From assembly GCA_024236295.1 (NCBI GenBank), contig JACKKT010000003.1, forward strand, positions 62,001 to 126,000: a DNA stretch of 64,000 nucleotides, read 5' to 3'. This DNA is from Kordiimonadaceae bacterium. Lineage in GTDB: Bacteria > Pseudomonadota > Alphaproteobacteria > Sphingomonadales > Emcibacteraceae. The position numbers and the translations under genes are program-made. Under the pieces are notes generated by a model. The model ran no database searches and was not told the DNA's origin. It saw nothing but the letters and a program-made list of their open reading frames with translations. Positions 8,910-16,896 of the stretch are shown here, one piece after another. Each line of letters begins with the position of its first letter. The stretch's first letter is position 1.

Positions 8910-9761
8910 ATGACAGCTTATATCAGCGCAAAAGGCCTAAGCAAATCATACGGCAAATTCCAGGCCCTAAAGGATGTAGATCTATCAATAAACAAGGGAC
9001 AGATTGTCGGGCTAATCGGCTCCAACGGAGCAGGAAAAACGACAATGATCAATGCTATTCTTGGTTTAAGTTCCTATGAAGGTGACTTAAATGTACTTGG
9101 ATTTGACCCCCATAGTCAGCGTGATCAGCTCATGAAAGAAGTCTGCTTCATTTCGGATGTCGCAACACTCCCCAGTTGGATTAAAGTACATCAGGTCATA
9201 GAGTTTGTTGAAGGTGTCCATCCAAAATTTAACAGGGAAAAAGCATTGGGTTTTCTGAAGAAAACAACCATTCCAATGGAAAAAAAGGTAGGAAATTTAT
9301 CGAAAGGGATGATTGTGCAATTGCATCTGGCATTGATTATGGCAATAGATGCAAAAATTCTGGTGCTTGATGAACCAACACTCGGCCTTGACATTATATA
9401 TCGCAAAACTTTTTACGATCAGCTTCTTGAGGATTATTTTGATGAGGAAAGAACAATCATCATCACCACTCATCAGGTTGATGAAATAGAAAATATTCTG
9501 ACTGACGTCATCTTCATCCGTGAGGGTAGAATTATGTATAACGCAAGTATGGAAGAAACTCTGAACACCTGGAAAGTTCTAGAGCCTAAAAAGGAAAGCA
9601 TTGACGAAGCCCGCTCTCTTTCACCATACCGCGAAATAAAATCATTAGGCCGAACCAGTTTCGTTTTCAAAGAGTGTGACAATGCCACACTGAAAGAATT
9701 GGGAACTGTCAGCAGGCTATCACTTTCTGATCTATTCGTTACATTGATGACAGGGGAATAA
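8910..9761 (+). CDS. ABC transporter ATP-binding protein
   Basis: A 283-residue ATPase with Walker A GSNGAGKTTM, a Q-loop region, a degenerate signature NLSKGMIVQLHLAL (SKG in place of SGG), Walker B KILVLDEPTLGLD and a switch histidine in TIIITTHQVDEIE. The start at 8910 is preferred to the ATG at 8904 because AAAGGA lies 7 bp before it. The C-terminal 70 residues resemble the dimer extension of drug or antimicrobial-peptide ABC-2 exporters. It pairs with the permease at 9989-10912 under a YtrA-type regulator, a layout linked in other bacteria to cell-envelope stress. The substrate is unknown. Confidence 0.92.
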   Translation: MTAYISAKGLSKSYGKFQALKDVDLSINKGQIVGLIGSNGAGKTTMINAILGLSSYEGDLNVLGFDPHSQRDQLMKEVCFISDVATLPSWIKVHQVIEFVEGVHPKFNREKALGFLKKTTIPMEKKVGNLSKGMIVQLHLALIMAIDAKILVLDEPTLGLDIIYRKTFYDQLLEDYFDEERTIIITTHQVDEIENILTDVIFIREGRIMYNASMEETLNTWKVLEPKKESIDEARSLSPYREIKSLGRTSFVFKECDNATLKELGTVSRLSLSDLFVTLMTGE

Positions 9762-9763
9762 TC

Positions 9764-9967
9764 ATGGAAACTGCGCAATCTAAAAATCGCAATAATATTT
9801 ATACTCTCGTTAATATTGGGCTTATTGCCTTTCTGATAATCATCGCAACCGTTGGCATGAGAGGATTAAGTACGTCGAGCATAGGAAATGACTTAATCAT
9901 TGGAAAATCATCGCCTTCAAAAAACAATGTTATGGTTTGTGCCATCGGCCAATGCCTTTTTATTTAA
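9764..9967 (+). CDS. Small single-pass membrane protein in ABC operon
   Basis: A 67-residue protein with one transmembrane helix (YTLVNIGLIAFLIIIATVGM, about residues 13-32). It starts 3 bp after the ATPase stop and ends just before the permease, so it is in the operon. The family is not recognised. It may be an accessory subunit, or a remnant of a permease. The tight spacing argues that it is translated. Confidence 0.55.
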   Translation: METAQSKNRNNIYTLVNIGLIAFLIIIATVGMRGLSTSSIGNDLIIGKSSPSKNNVMVCAIGQCLFI

Positions 9968-9988
9968 ATACAAAAATTGGAGAATGAA

Positions 9989-10912
9989 ATGTTTTCTACC
10001 CTGACTACAATAAATGGCTACAATCCAATAAAAGCGTTATTCCTGAAAGAATTCTGGGACAATAAACGTTCTATATTTGTAACGCCAATGGTCGTCACCG
10101 GATTATTTATCTTTTTCGGGCTGGTCGCCATGATAACCGGACATGGCATGATGATAGATGGAATGTCTATGAGCGATCACATTGCCAGAGATCCGGAATT
10201 TGGGTCCAGAGCGACAGAAATAGTAACAGGCATGATAATGGTTTCGCCGATGATTCTGATGATCACCGTTGCTTTTAGTATGGTATTTACAGCTCTTTCC
10301 GTTCTGTTTGATGAAAGAAAGGACAAAACCATCCTATTCTGGAAGTCAATGCCTGTATCCGACACTCAGGAAGTTTTGGTTAAGCTCGCTACAGTAGTCG
10401 TTGTTTCACCGCTCATTGCCATAGGATTTGCCCTTATTATTCAGTTTGCGGCCATGTTAATGCTGGCGACTATGGTGGCATTAAATACCGACTATAGTGC
10501 ATGGAATCTCGTGTTTTCGAATATCAATTACATGGCGGTTCTCGTCGGAGATATCATCCCCACTTTTGTTATCATTCTCTGGACTTTACCGATCTTTACC
10601 TGGTTCATGCTTGTATCGAGTTTTTCCCGCCGTTCTCCATTTCTGCTGGCATTTATCATTCCGGTTTTAATCATCATTATTGAAAATCTTTTCTTCGACA
10701 GTCATATACTGGAAAGTGCCCTACAATCCCGCTTTATTCATCTGGAAACTTATATAGACCGATATGATGTCGATCATGGCTCTAATATGGTCAATGGCAT
10801 CTTTGGATTGCTAGGCAGCTTTGCTGAGCCATCATTCTGGGCCGGTATTGTTGTGGCAGCAACAATGATCTTTGGATGCATCCAAATCCGCAAAAGAAAT
10901 AGTATTGCTTAA
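9989..10912 (+). CDS. ABC-2 type transporter permease
   Basis: A 307-residue protein with about six hydrophobic segments (first at about residues 29-50, last near the C-terminus before RKRNSIA). An N-terminal amphipathic region NPIKALFLKEFWDNKRSIFV is typical of ABC-2 permeases. The ATG at 9989 is preferred to the TTG at 9977 because TTGGAGAA lies 6 bp before it. It works with the 8910-9761 ATPase, probably as an exporter. A strong terminator follows. Confidence 0.88.
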   Translation: MFSTLTTINGYNPIKALFLKEFWDNKRSIFVTPMVVTGLFIFFGLVAMITGHGMMIDGMSMSDHIARDPEFGSRATEIVTGMIMVSPMILMITVAFSMVFTALSVLFDERKDKTILFWKSMPVSDTQEVLVKLATVVVVSPLIAIGFALIIQFAAMLMLATMVALNTDYSAWNLVFSNINYMAVLVGDIIPTFVIILWTLPIFTWFMLVSSFSRRSPFLLAFIIPVLIIIIENLFFDSHILESALQSRFIHLETYIDRYDVDHGSNMVNGIFGLLGSFAEPSFWAGIVVAATMIFGCIQIRKRNSIA

Positions 10913-10963
10913 CATTTTTACTTCAGGGCAGAAAATTCGTTCTGCCCGATATCTTCCCTCTTG

Positions 10964-10989
10964 CCCCGGCTATTAGCCGGGGTTTTTTT
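10964..10989 (+). terminator. Rho-independent terminator of the GntR/ABC operon
   Basis: An 8-bp GC-rich stem (CCCCGGCT 10964-10971, AGCCGGGG 10975-10982) with a 3-nt loop, followed by seven T residues. A second hairpin just upstream (GGGCAGAA 10926-10933, TTCTGCCC 10940-10947) has no T tract. Confidence 0.93.
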
Positions 10990-10991
10990 AT

Positions 10992-11813
10992 TTAGAAAAG
11001 ATATCGGTAAATCATCTGACTTGACACAAACAATAAAAAAGCTCCAAAAGCCAAATTTAACTGCCGCTGATCCAGCCGATGAGCAATTTTAGCACCAATC
11101 GGTGCTGCAAAATAGGAAACTGGTGCCACCAACGCAAGTCCAAACAAATTGACAAACCCAATATTGCCTGGCGGAAGACCTTCTACGCCATTGCCCGTAA
11201 TCATATAACTAATCGTCCCTGGAATGCTGATTAAAACACCAAAAAACGAAGCAGTTCCCACCGCCCTGTGTATGGGCATTCCAAAAAGCGTCATAAAACT
11301 TACCCCCATAACACCTCCACCAATACCCATCATGCTGGAAAGGCCGCCTATTGAGATTGGCATTAGCTGGACAGCTACACTGTCCGGAAACTGATCCCCC
11401 GCTTTTTTGGTGTCCCCCTTGAAAAGCATTTTAAGGGCGACAAAAAAAGCAAGTAAGGCAAACAGAATGACCAGCGATTTTCCGTTTAATCTTGATGCTG
11501 CAAAACTGCCGACTGCAGCAGCAATCAACATAGATACTGCCCAGCTTTTGATAAGTTTTAAATCAACATTTCCACGTCTGTGATGCGCTCTTGCCGATGA
11601 AAATGACGTAACAATAATAATGGCAAGCGAAGTGGCAATGGCAATATGCATACGAACTGATTCATCAACACCAAAAACAGAAAGAGCGAATTCAAGGATT
11701 GGAACAACAACAATTCCGCCGCCGATCCCCAGCAGCCCCGCCATAACGCCACTCACGACACCTGCCGCGAGCATTCCTAATATTAAAGGAACCAATTCCG
11801 CTAATTCATTCAA
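10992..11813 (-). CDS. TSUP-family (TauE/SafE) membrane permease
   Basis: A 273-residue protein with about eight transmembrane segments. It has the internal TauE/SafE duplication: GVMAGLLGIGGGIVVVPIL near residue 25 and GGLSSMMGIGGGVMGVSFM near residue 155. The family exports sulfite, sulfoacetate and other small organosulfur or organic anions. The gene overlaps sufE by 4 bp and follows tusA, so a role in sulfur handling fits the context. The exact substrate cannot be read from the sequence. Confidence 0.9.
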   Translation of the reverse strand: MNELAELVPLILGMLAAGVVSGVMAGLLGIGGGIVVVPILEFALSVFGVDESVRMHIAIATSLAIIIVTSFSSARAHHRRGNVDLKLIKSWAVSMLIAAAVGSFAASRLNGKSLVILFALLAFFVALKMLFKGDTKKAGDQFPDSVAVQLMPISIGGLSSMMGIGGGVMGVSFMTLFGMPIHRAVGTASFFGVLISIPGTISYMITGNGVEGLPPGNIGFVNLFGLALVAPVSYFAAPIGAKIAHRLDQRQLNLAFGAFLLFVSSQMIYRYLF

Positions 11814-12211
11814 AGAAAGCTATTCCCTATTGCTTTAATACGTTCGACCATTGAAAATAATCCATTCGTTCTCATTGGTGACAAATGTTGTGACAGGCCT
11901 AAATCAGATAAAATGGCGTTTGCATCTGTGTTGATAATTTCCTCTGGGGTTTTGTTTGAAAATATCATAAGAATAATTGATACTAGACCGCGGACAATAT
12001 GGGCATCACTATCGCCCTTAAAAACTAATTTATCACCCTGCTTTTCATACACAAGCCAAACTTTGCTGGTACAACCGTGTACACGATTTTCTTCTGTCTG
12101 GTCTTTTTCATCAAAATCGGGAAGTTGTCGTCCAAGGTCAATGATATAACGGTACCGATCTTCCCATTCATCCATAAATTCAAAAGTTTCTTTTATTTCT
12201 TCAATATTCAT
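11810..12211 (-). CDS. sufE: SufE-family sulfur acceptor protein
   Basis: A 133-residue protein. The active-site cysteine lies in RVHGCTSKVWL, as in SufE/CsdE. Family members accept persulfide sulfur from a cysteine desulfurase (SufS or CsdA) and pass it on for Fe-S cluster assembly in the cytosol. No suf genes are adjacent; instead it lies between tusA and a TSUP exporter gene. The ATG overlap with the downstream gene suggests translational coupling. Confidence 0.93.
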   Translation of the reverse strand: MNIEEIKETFEFMDEWEDRYRYIIDLGRQLPDFDEKDQTEENRVHGCTSKVWLVYEKQGDKLVFKGDSDAHIVRGLVSIILMIFSNKTPEEIINTDANAILSDLGLSQHLSPMRTNGLFSMVERIKAIGNSFL

Positions 12212-12242
12212 AATACAAAGTCACTTTGATTTTCCTGATAAG

Positions 12243-12458
12243 TCAGCATTTTTCGATCAAAAAAATTATATACTTATCCGCTTCAATTTTGTGCACCAGT
12301 TTCTGCCCCGTTTCCCGGCAAAAATTCGGTATATCAATTAATGTCATCGGATCCGTTGCCTTTATTTCAACATGTTGACCGAGTTTCATTTTTTCCATTA
12401 CCCGACGAAGCCGCAACACCGGTATTGGACATTTATGCCCACTTACATCCAGCCGCAT
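12243..12458 (-). CDS. tusA: TusA/YedF-family sulfurtransferase
   Basis: A 71-residue protein with the N-terminal CPIPVLR motif (Cys-Pro-x-Pro) at about residues 10-16 that defines the TusA family, and the usual C-terminal beta strands (DKYIIFLIEK). TusA-like proteins carry persulfide sulfur, for example to tRNA 2-thiolation or sulfur oxidation. It is the first gene of the tusA-sufE-TSUP run. AGGAGT ahead of the ATG on the minus strand supports the start. Confidence 0.9.
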   Translation of the reverse strand: MRLDVSGHKCPIPVLRLRRVMEKMKLGQHVEIKATDPMTLIDIPNFCRETGQKLVHKIEADKYIIFLIEKC

Positions 12459-12754
12459 ATCCGTCTTTCTGGAAATGGTATACTCCTCTTAATTTATTAC
12501 GATTAAGTTTACTGTTGATGATTTAGCAATTTGTTGAACCACAAGCAAAGCATAAAATGAAAATGTGCCCATTAAGGAAAATCAATTCAGAATTACGGTA
12601 CTATTTAAGAGGTATTTACTTGAACAGGTAAAAACTAAATCAATTTGGAAATTCTTTATTTCAGTTCATGCTATCTAATATATTATTAATTAACATAAAA
12701 TTAAACTTAAGCTCATAGGATTTTCAATTTATAGAACAATAAAATCGGATAGAT
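12459..12754. other. AT-rich intergenic region, no gene seen
   Basis: A 296-bp divergent region between tusA (minus) and the GGDEF/EAL gene (plus). It must hold both promoters. No ORF, clear hairpin or long repeat was seen. Confidence 0.6.
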
Positions 12755-14956
12755 ATGAGCCAGCTGACCAAAAAGGTAACGCCATTTGACCGAAATAAGT
12801 CATATGATATATTCGATATTGAAAGCATTCTTAACAGCTTGCCTTTTGGTGTAGCTTTATTCGATGAAAAGTTAAATCTGATTGATTATAATAATGTGTT
12901 TTTTTCACAAATCCTGACACTACATAATCGTATAAGTGAAGAATTAAATTTAAGCGATATTTTTAATTTTCCCTTATACAACAAAGCGTTAGAAAAAGAA
13001 AATCTCAAAGCAATTAATCTGATTATAGAAATGTTCCATGAAAGTAGCGCCTCCGATAATTTTAACTGGATTTATAAGTTTAACTTAGACGAATATAAGA
13101 CTGCAGAATGCAAAGTTGAGTTTTTCACAAATAAAGGTGTAGTACTGACTATTCTGGAAGACACCAACAGCGAAAAAAACCAGCTTATTGAATTCCAGGC
13201 TGCTAAGGAATATTTAGAATCACAAACAAGAGAAGCCATACATATGGCAGAAGACTTGGCAATTGCAAAGGAAGAGGCGGCCAATACGGCGCAGAGAATT
13301 CAAATCATCCTTAATGCCATGGAAGAAGGTTTAGTCACGCTAAACAGTAAAGGTCAGATTATTGCGGCAAACAAGGCAATGTCTATTATATTTGGTTACG
13401 CGCCTTCAGAATTCATAGGTATGGAGCTTAAGTCTCTTCTTAAATCTCAGTGTGCTAAATCGTCAGAGGATTTTACAACCTTCCTGAATAAGAAAGTTGA
13501 TGATCTAAATGTTTATAAGTCTGATGAAAAAGGTAACCGGAAAGATGGCTCATCGGTACCACTCCGGATTGACATTCGGGAAGTGTTTCTGGAACAGGAA
13601 AAACATTACACTGTATTGCTTCGAAATGTAAGCGAGCAATATGAAGCTGAAAAAATTATTCGGCATATGGCATGGCATGACAGTCTGACCGGTCTAGCCA
13701 ACCGTAATCTTCTTTCTGCAAGACTTGAAGATGCTCTCAAAATAGCAAAGCGACTCAATAAAAAGGTCGCCGTAATGATCTTGGATCTTGATAAATTTAA
13801 ACCTGTCAACGACCTTTACGGCCACGCGATCGGTGATGAATTATTAAAAGTTGTTGCTGAAAGACTTTTGTACTGTGCCAGAGAAGTTGATACAGTTGCC
13901 CGTCTTGGTGGTGATGAATTTGCAATTGTCTTATCCAATATTGAAAACGACAAGAATATCATAACAATAGCCGACAGAATTATTTACAGCATTCAGCAAC
14001 CGACAGAAATTGACGGAAATGTAATTCAGATTGGCACCAGCATTGGCGTAAGTTTTTACCCCGATGATTCTGACTCACCGGTAGAACTGATCCGGATGGC
14101 AGATGTTGCTCTCTATCAGGCAAAAGAGGACGGAAGACGTCTTTATCGTCTTTATGATCGTCAGATGGATGCGGAAACAAAGGCACAAAAGCAACTTGAA
14201 ATTGATCTTAATAAAGCTCTGGAAAATAATGAGCTACTTCTGCAATATCAGCCTCAGTTTGACGCAAAAAACAATAAATTGGTTGGCGCTGAAGCCCTTA
14301 TTCGCTGGGAACATCCTGAAAAAGGAATGATCCCGCCATACAGTTTTATACCGGTTGCTGAATTATGTGGCTTAATGATTCCTATAGGACAATGGGTATT
14401 AAATACAGCCTGCAAAGCTGCTAAAACCTGGCAGGATCAGGGATTACCCAAAATACGCATCAGTGTTAACATTTCTGCCAGACAGTTCCACGCCGATAAT
14501 TTTGTAAAAACAATTGAAGATGCCATTAATTATTCTGGACTTAAACCCTGCTGGCTCGAACTTGAGATTACAGAAGGAATGGTCATTAAAAATACCGATA
14601 ATGTTGTTATGAAACTTGAACAGCTAAAAGCATTGGGGGTAAATCTCTCAATAGATGACTTTGGCACCGGATATTCTTCACTTGCATATTTAAAAAGATT
14701 CCCAGTTGATCAGCTTAAAATTGATCAGTCTTTCATCCGAAACATCCATGAAGATCCTGATGATGCAGCAATAACAGACGCGGTTATTCGCCTAGGCCAC
14801 AGTCTGGGTCTTAATGTTGTAGGCGAAGGTGTCGAAACCGAGAAACATGTTGAGATTCTCAAAGCCAAAGGATGCGATATTCTCCAGGGATATTATTTCT
14901 GCAGACCGATTAATCAGGACGAATTTGTCTCGTTTCTTAAAAATCATCAGCACTGA
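12755..14956 (+). CDS. PAS-GGDEF-EAL cyclic-di-GMP turnover protein
   Basis: 733 residues in order: an N-terminal PAS-like region (about 20-130), a short coiled stretch, a second PAS (about 175-295, with ILNAMEEGLVTLNSKGQIIAAN), GGDEF (about 310-470) and EAL (about 485-725). The cyclase motif GGDEF is intact at residues 385-389. The phosphodiesterase motif is intact as EALIRW from residue 513, with DDFGTGYSSL, a metal-binding ELEITEG (variant of LELTE) and EGVET. Both activities could therefore operate. There is no transmembrane segment, so it is cytosolic and probably controlled by a PAS ligand. It converges on the next gene with a 6-bp gap. Confidence 0.95.
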   Translation: MSQLTKKVTPFDRNKSYDIFDIESILNSLPFGVALFDEKLNLIDYNNVFFSQILTLHNRISEELNLSDIFNFPLYNKALEKENLKAINLIIEMFHESSASDNFNWIYKFNLDEYKTAECKVEFFTNKGVVLTILEDTNSEKNQLIEFQAAKEYLESQTREAIHMAEDLAIAKEEAANTAQRIQIILNAMEEGLVTLNSKGQIIAANKAMSIIFGYAPSEFIGMELKSLLKSQCAKSSEDFTTFLNKKVDDLNVYKSDEKGNRKDGSSVPLRIDIREVFLEQEKHYTVLLRNVSEQYEAEKIIRHMAWHDSLTGLANRNLLSARLEDALKIAKRLNKKVAVMILDLDKFKPVNDLYGHAIGDELLKVVAERLLYCAREVDTVARLGGDEFAIVLSNIENDKNIITIADRIIYSIQQPTEIDGNVIQIGTSIGVSFYPDDSDSPVELIRMADVALYQAKEDGRRLYRLYDRQMDAETKAQKQLEIDLNKALENNELLLQYQPQFDAKNNKLVGAEALIRWEHPEKGMIPPYSFIPVAELCGLMIPIGQWVLNTACKAAKTWQDQGLPKIRISVNISARQFHADNFVKTIEDAINYSGLKPCWLELEITEGMVIKNTDNVVMKLEQLKALGVNLSIDDFGTGYSSLAYLKRFPVDQLKIDQSFIRNIHEDPDDAAITDAVIRLGHSLGLNVVGEGVETEKHVEILKAKGCDILQGYYFCRPINQDEFVSFLKNHQH

Positions 14957-14962
14957 TTTGCA

Positions 14963-15550
14963 TTATTCTTCATCATCTTCATTGGGATAAAGATCCTGAT
15001 TAAGATTTTTTACATATACCCATTCATATAAAGTTTCCCACGGCGCGGATTCACCTTCCTTGACCTCACGTCTCTGATGTATATTCAGTAACGTACCATC
15101 TTCCTGCCGCTGCCAGCTCAATTTATATTCATAGCCCCCAATTGCTTCATCACTTTTTAAGACAAACTTATCTTTCTCAGGCCCGCCTTTTAACAACTGT
15201 ACGCCCGCCTGATTATCTACCCATAACTGAATCCAATATGACCCGTTAAATGCCGTTACACTTCGACCGTTCATACGAAACGGGACATATTTAGAAGAAA
15301 AATGATCGTCAAGAGACACCCATATCTGCTGAATGGCACAGCCTTTCAGAATACGCCCAATTCTATCATAACCTGCCAGCTTTCCTGTTTCCTTATCAAA
15401 AACCTGCCATTCTCCAATGGTAAAATCGAGTTCCCGGTAATATGGAATTGCACAAGGAACTACTAGGTCATTAATTGTTTGAGCAGAAACGGACGATACG
15501 GATGGAGGTGCAATCAGCAAGCATAAAAAAATAAGAATATTTTTTTTCAT
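14963..15550 (-). CDS. Exported DUF1579-like/lipocalin-type hypothetical protein
   Basis: A protein of about 195 residues with signal peptide MKKNILIFLCLLIAPPSVSSVSAQ. The start at 15550 is chosen because this methionine begins a standard signal peptide and has AAAG upstream. The mature part (ELDFTIGEWQVFD, GCAIQQIWVSLDD, EAIGGYEYKLSWQRQEDGTLLN) is beta-rich and resembles DUF1579-like proteins that begin with a FDFxxGxW motif. No enzyme motif is visible. The C-terminus is acidic (YPNEDDEE). Confidence 0.65.
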   Translation of the reverse strand: MKKNILIFLCLLIAPPSVSSVSAQTINDLVVPCAIPYYRELDFTIGEWQVFDKETGKLAGYDRIGRILKGCAIQQIWVSLDDHFSSKYVPFRMNGRSVTAFNGSYWIQLWVDNQAGVQLLKGGPEKDKFVLKSDEAIGGYEYKLSWQRQEDGTLLNIHQRREVKEGESAPWETLYEWVYVKNLNQDLYPNEDDEE

Positions 15551-15671
15551 TTTGTTTCTTTCATTATTCATGTATGCATAAAAATTCGGGTAAATATTAT
15601 CCAATATATCCTTCAGAATATGATAAGTCTTATATTAATTCAAAAATATAGCGTTATATGATCGTTTAATA

Positions 15672-16832
15672 ATGCACAAACCATGGTTCAAATTGCCGGG
15701 CCCTTTAAAAGCACGGGCACATATAGCAGTAATTGGTGGCGGTATTGCTGGCATAATGTTGTTCAATCATCTGAAAGATGCCGGCTTCAAGGTTACCGTT
15801 CTTGAAAAAAATAGCCATATATTAAGCGGTGCGTCAGGAAATCCCGTCGCCATACTTGACCCATATATTAGTGCAGGAGACTCCCAGCAAAAAACTTTCT
15901 ATGATCTCGCCTATCAATATGCCTTAAAATATTACGGCGCTCTTAATGACGGTATATTTATATCATCCCCACTTATTAAAATTGCAGAAAATAACGCAAC
16001 TTTAGAGCGTTACAGGAAAGTTGCAAAAAAAAATTCGCCCGTAAAACTCTATCTTAAAGAAAATAAGCTTGTCTTTCCCAATGCGGGTTATATTAAACCG
16101 GAGAATATTCGGCTTTCCTTTAACAGTACTGAAAATTTTATTTTCAATGTCCAGGTAAGTCGCATTATCAACGATAGAAATGATGGATGGATTTTATTTG
16201 ATCAGTATGACAATTTTTTAATTGATGCTGATGCTGTTATTCTTGCCAACTCTTATAACTTCCCCGAATTTGCCCAGGTTGTGCACAATCCTATTAAAAA
16301 AATGTCTGGCCAGATTACTTATTTAAAATCTGATTATAATGAAAATGCTATCTTAAACTCAGCTGGCTATTTAACCCCTGCTATAAATTCAGAGGGTGAT
16401 AAATTCAATATTTGCGGAGCAAGTTTTGAAAATAATATTTCATTAAAAATATCAAAAGAAGCTCATGAAGAGAATCTTAAGAAAGCACCCTATAATTTTA
16501 AAAAAATTGAAATTTTAGGTGGACGACGCGGCATTCGTGCAATGTCAAAGGATCATCTGCCCGTTTGCGGACCTGTACCTGATCATGCCGAGTATATAAA
16601 CGCCTATAATAATATTCATCACGGTAATAAATTCGAAGTCTATCCAGACGCGCCACTTTATGAAAATTTTTTTATTCTGGCCGGTCTTGGCTCTAAAGGA
16701 TTTGTAACCGCTCCGATACTGGCTAAATATTTAACTGCAATTCTAATTAAAAAACCATTGCCATTTGATGAAAAAATATGCCATTTGCTACACCCTGCCA
16801 GATTTATAATTCGCGAATTATCAAAAAAATAG
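15672..16832 (+). CDS. mnmC: FAD-dependent oxidase like the MnmC C-terminal domain
   Basis: A 386-residue DAO-type flavoprotein. The dinucleotide-binding motif is VIGGGIAGIMLFNHL (about residues 18-32), followed by GASGNPVAILDPYI, which is typical of the MnmC oxidase domain. The C-terminal RRGIRAMSKDHLPVCGPVPD matches the MnmC R-x-x-x-x-DHLP-x-x-G motif. In bifunctional MnmC this domain converts cmnm5(s2)U34 to nm5(s2)U34 in tRNA, and the methyltransferase domain then makes mnm5. Here only the oxidase part is encoded and no methyltransferase partner is in the window. Another DadA-like amine oxidase is possible but less likely. Confidence 0.8.
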   Translation: MHKPWFKLPGPLKARAHIAVIGGGIAGIMLFNHLKDAGFKVTVLEKNSHILSGASGNPVAILDPYISAGDSQQKTFYDLAYQYALKYYGALNDGIFISSPLIKIAENNATLERYRKVAKKNSPVKLYLKENKLVFPNAGYIKPENIRLSFNSTENFIFNVQVSRIINDRNDGWILFDQYDNFLIDADAVILANSYNFPEFAQVVHNPIKKMSGQITYLKSDYNENAILNSAGYLTPAINSEGDKFNICGASFENNISLKISKEAHEENLKKAPYNFKKIEILGGRRGIRAMSKDHLPVCGPVPDHAEYINAYNNIHHGNKFEVYPDAPLYENFFILAGLGSKGFVTAPILAKYLTAILIKKPLPFDEKICHLLHPARFIIRELSKK

Positions 16833-16896
16833 ACATTTAGGCTTTGACTATTTAACATTACATAAAACAAATTTAAAAGTTAAGGTTGTACAAGAT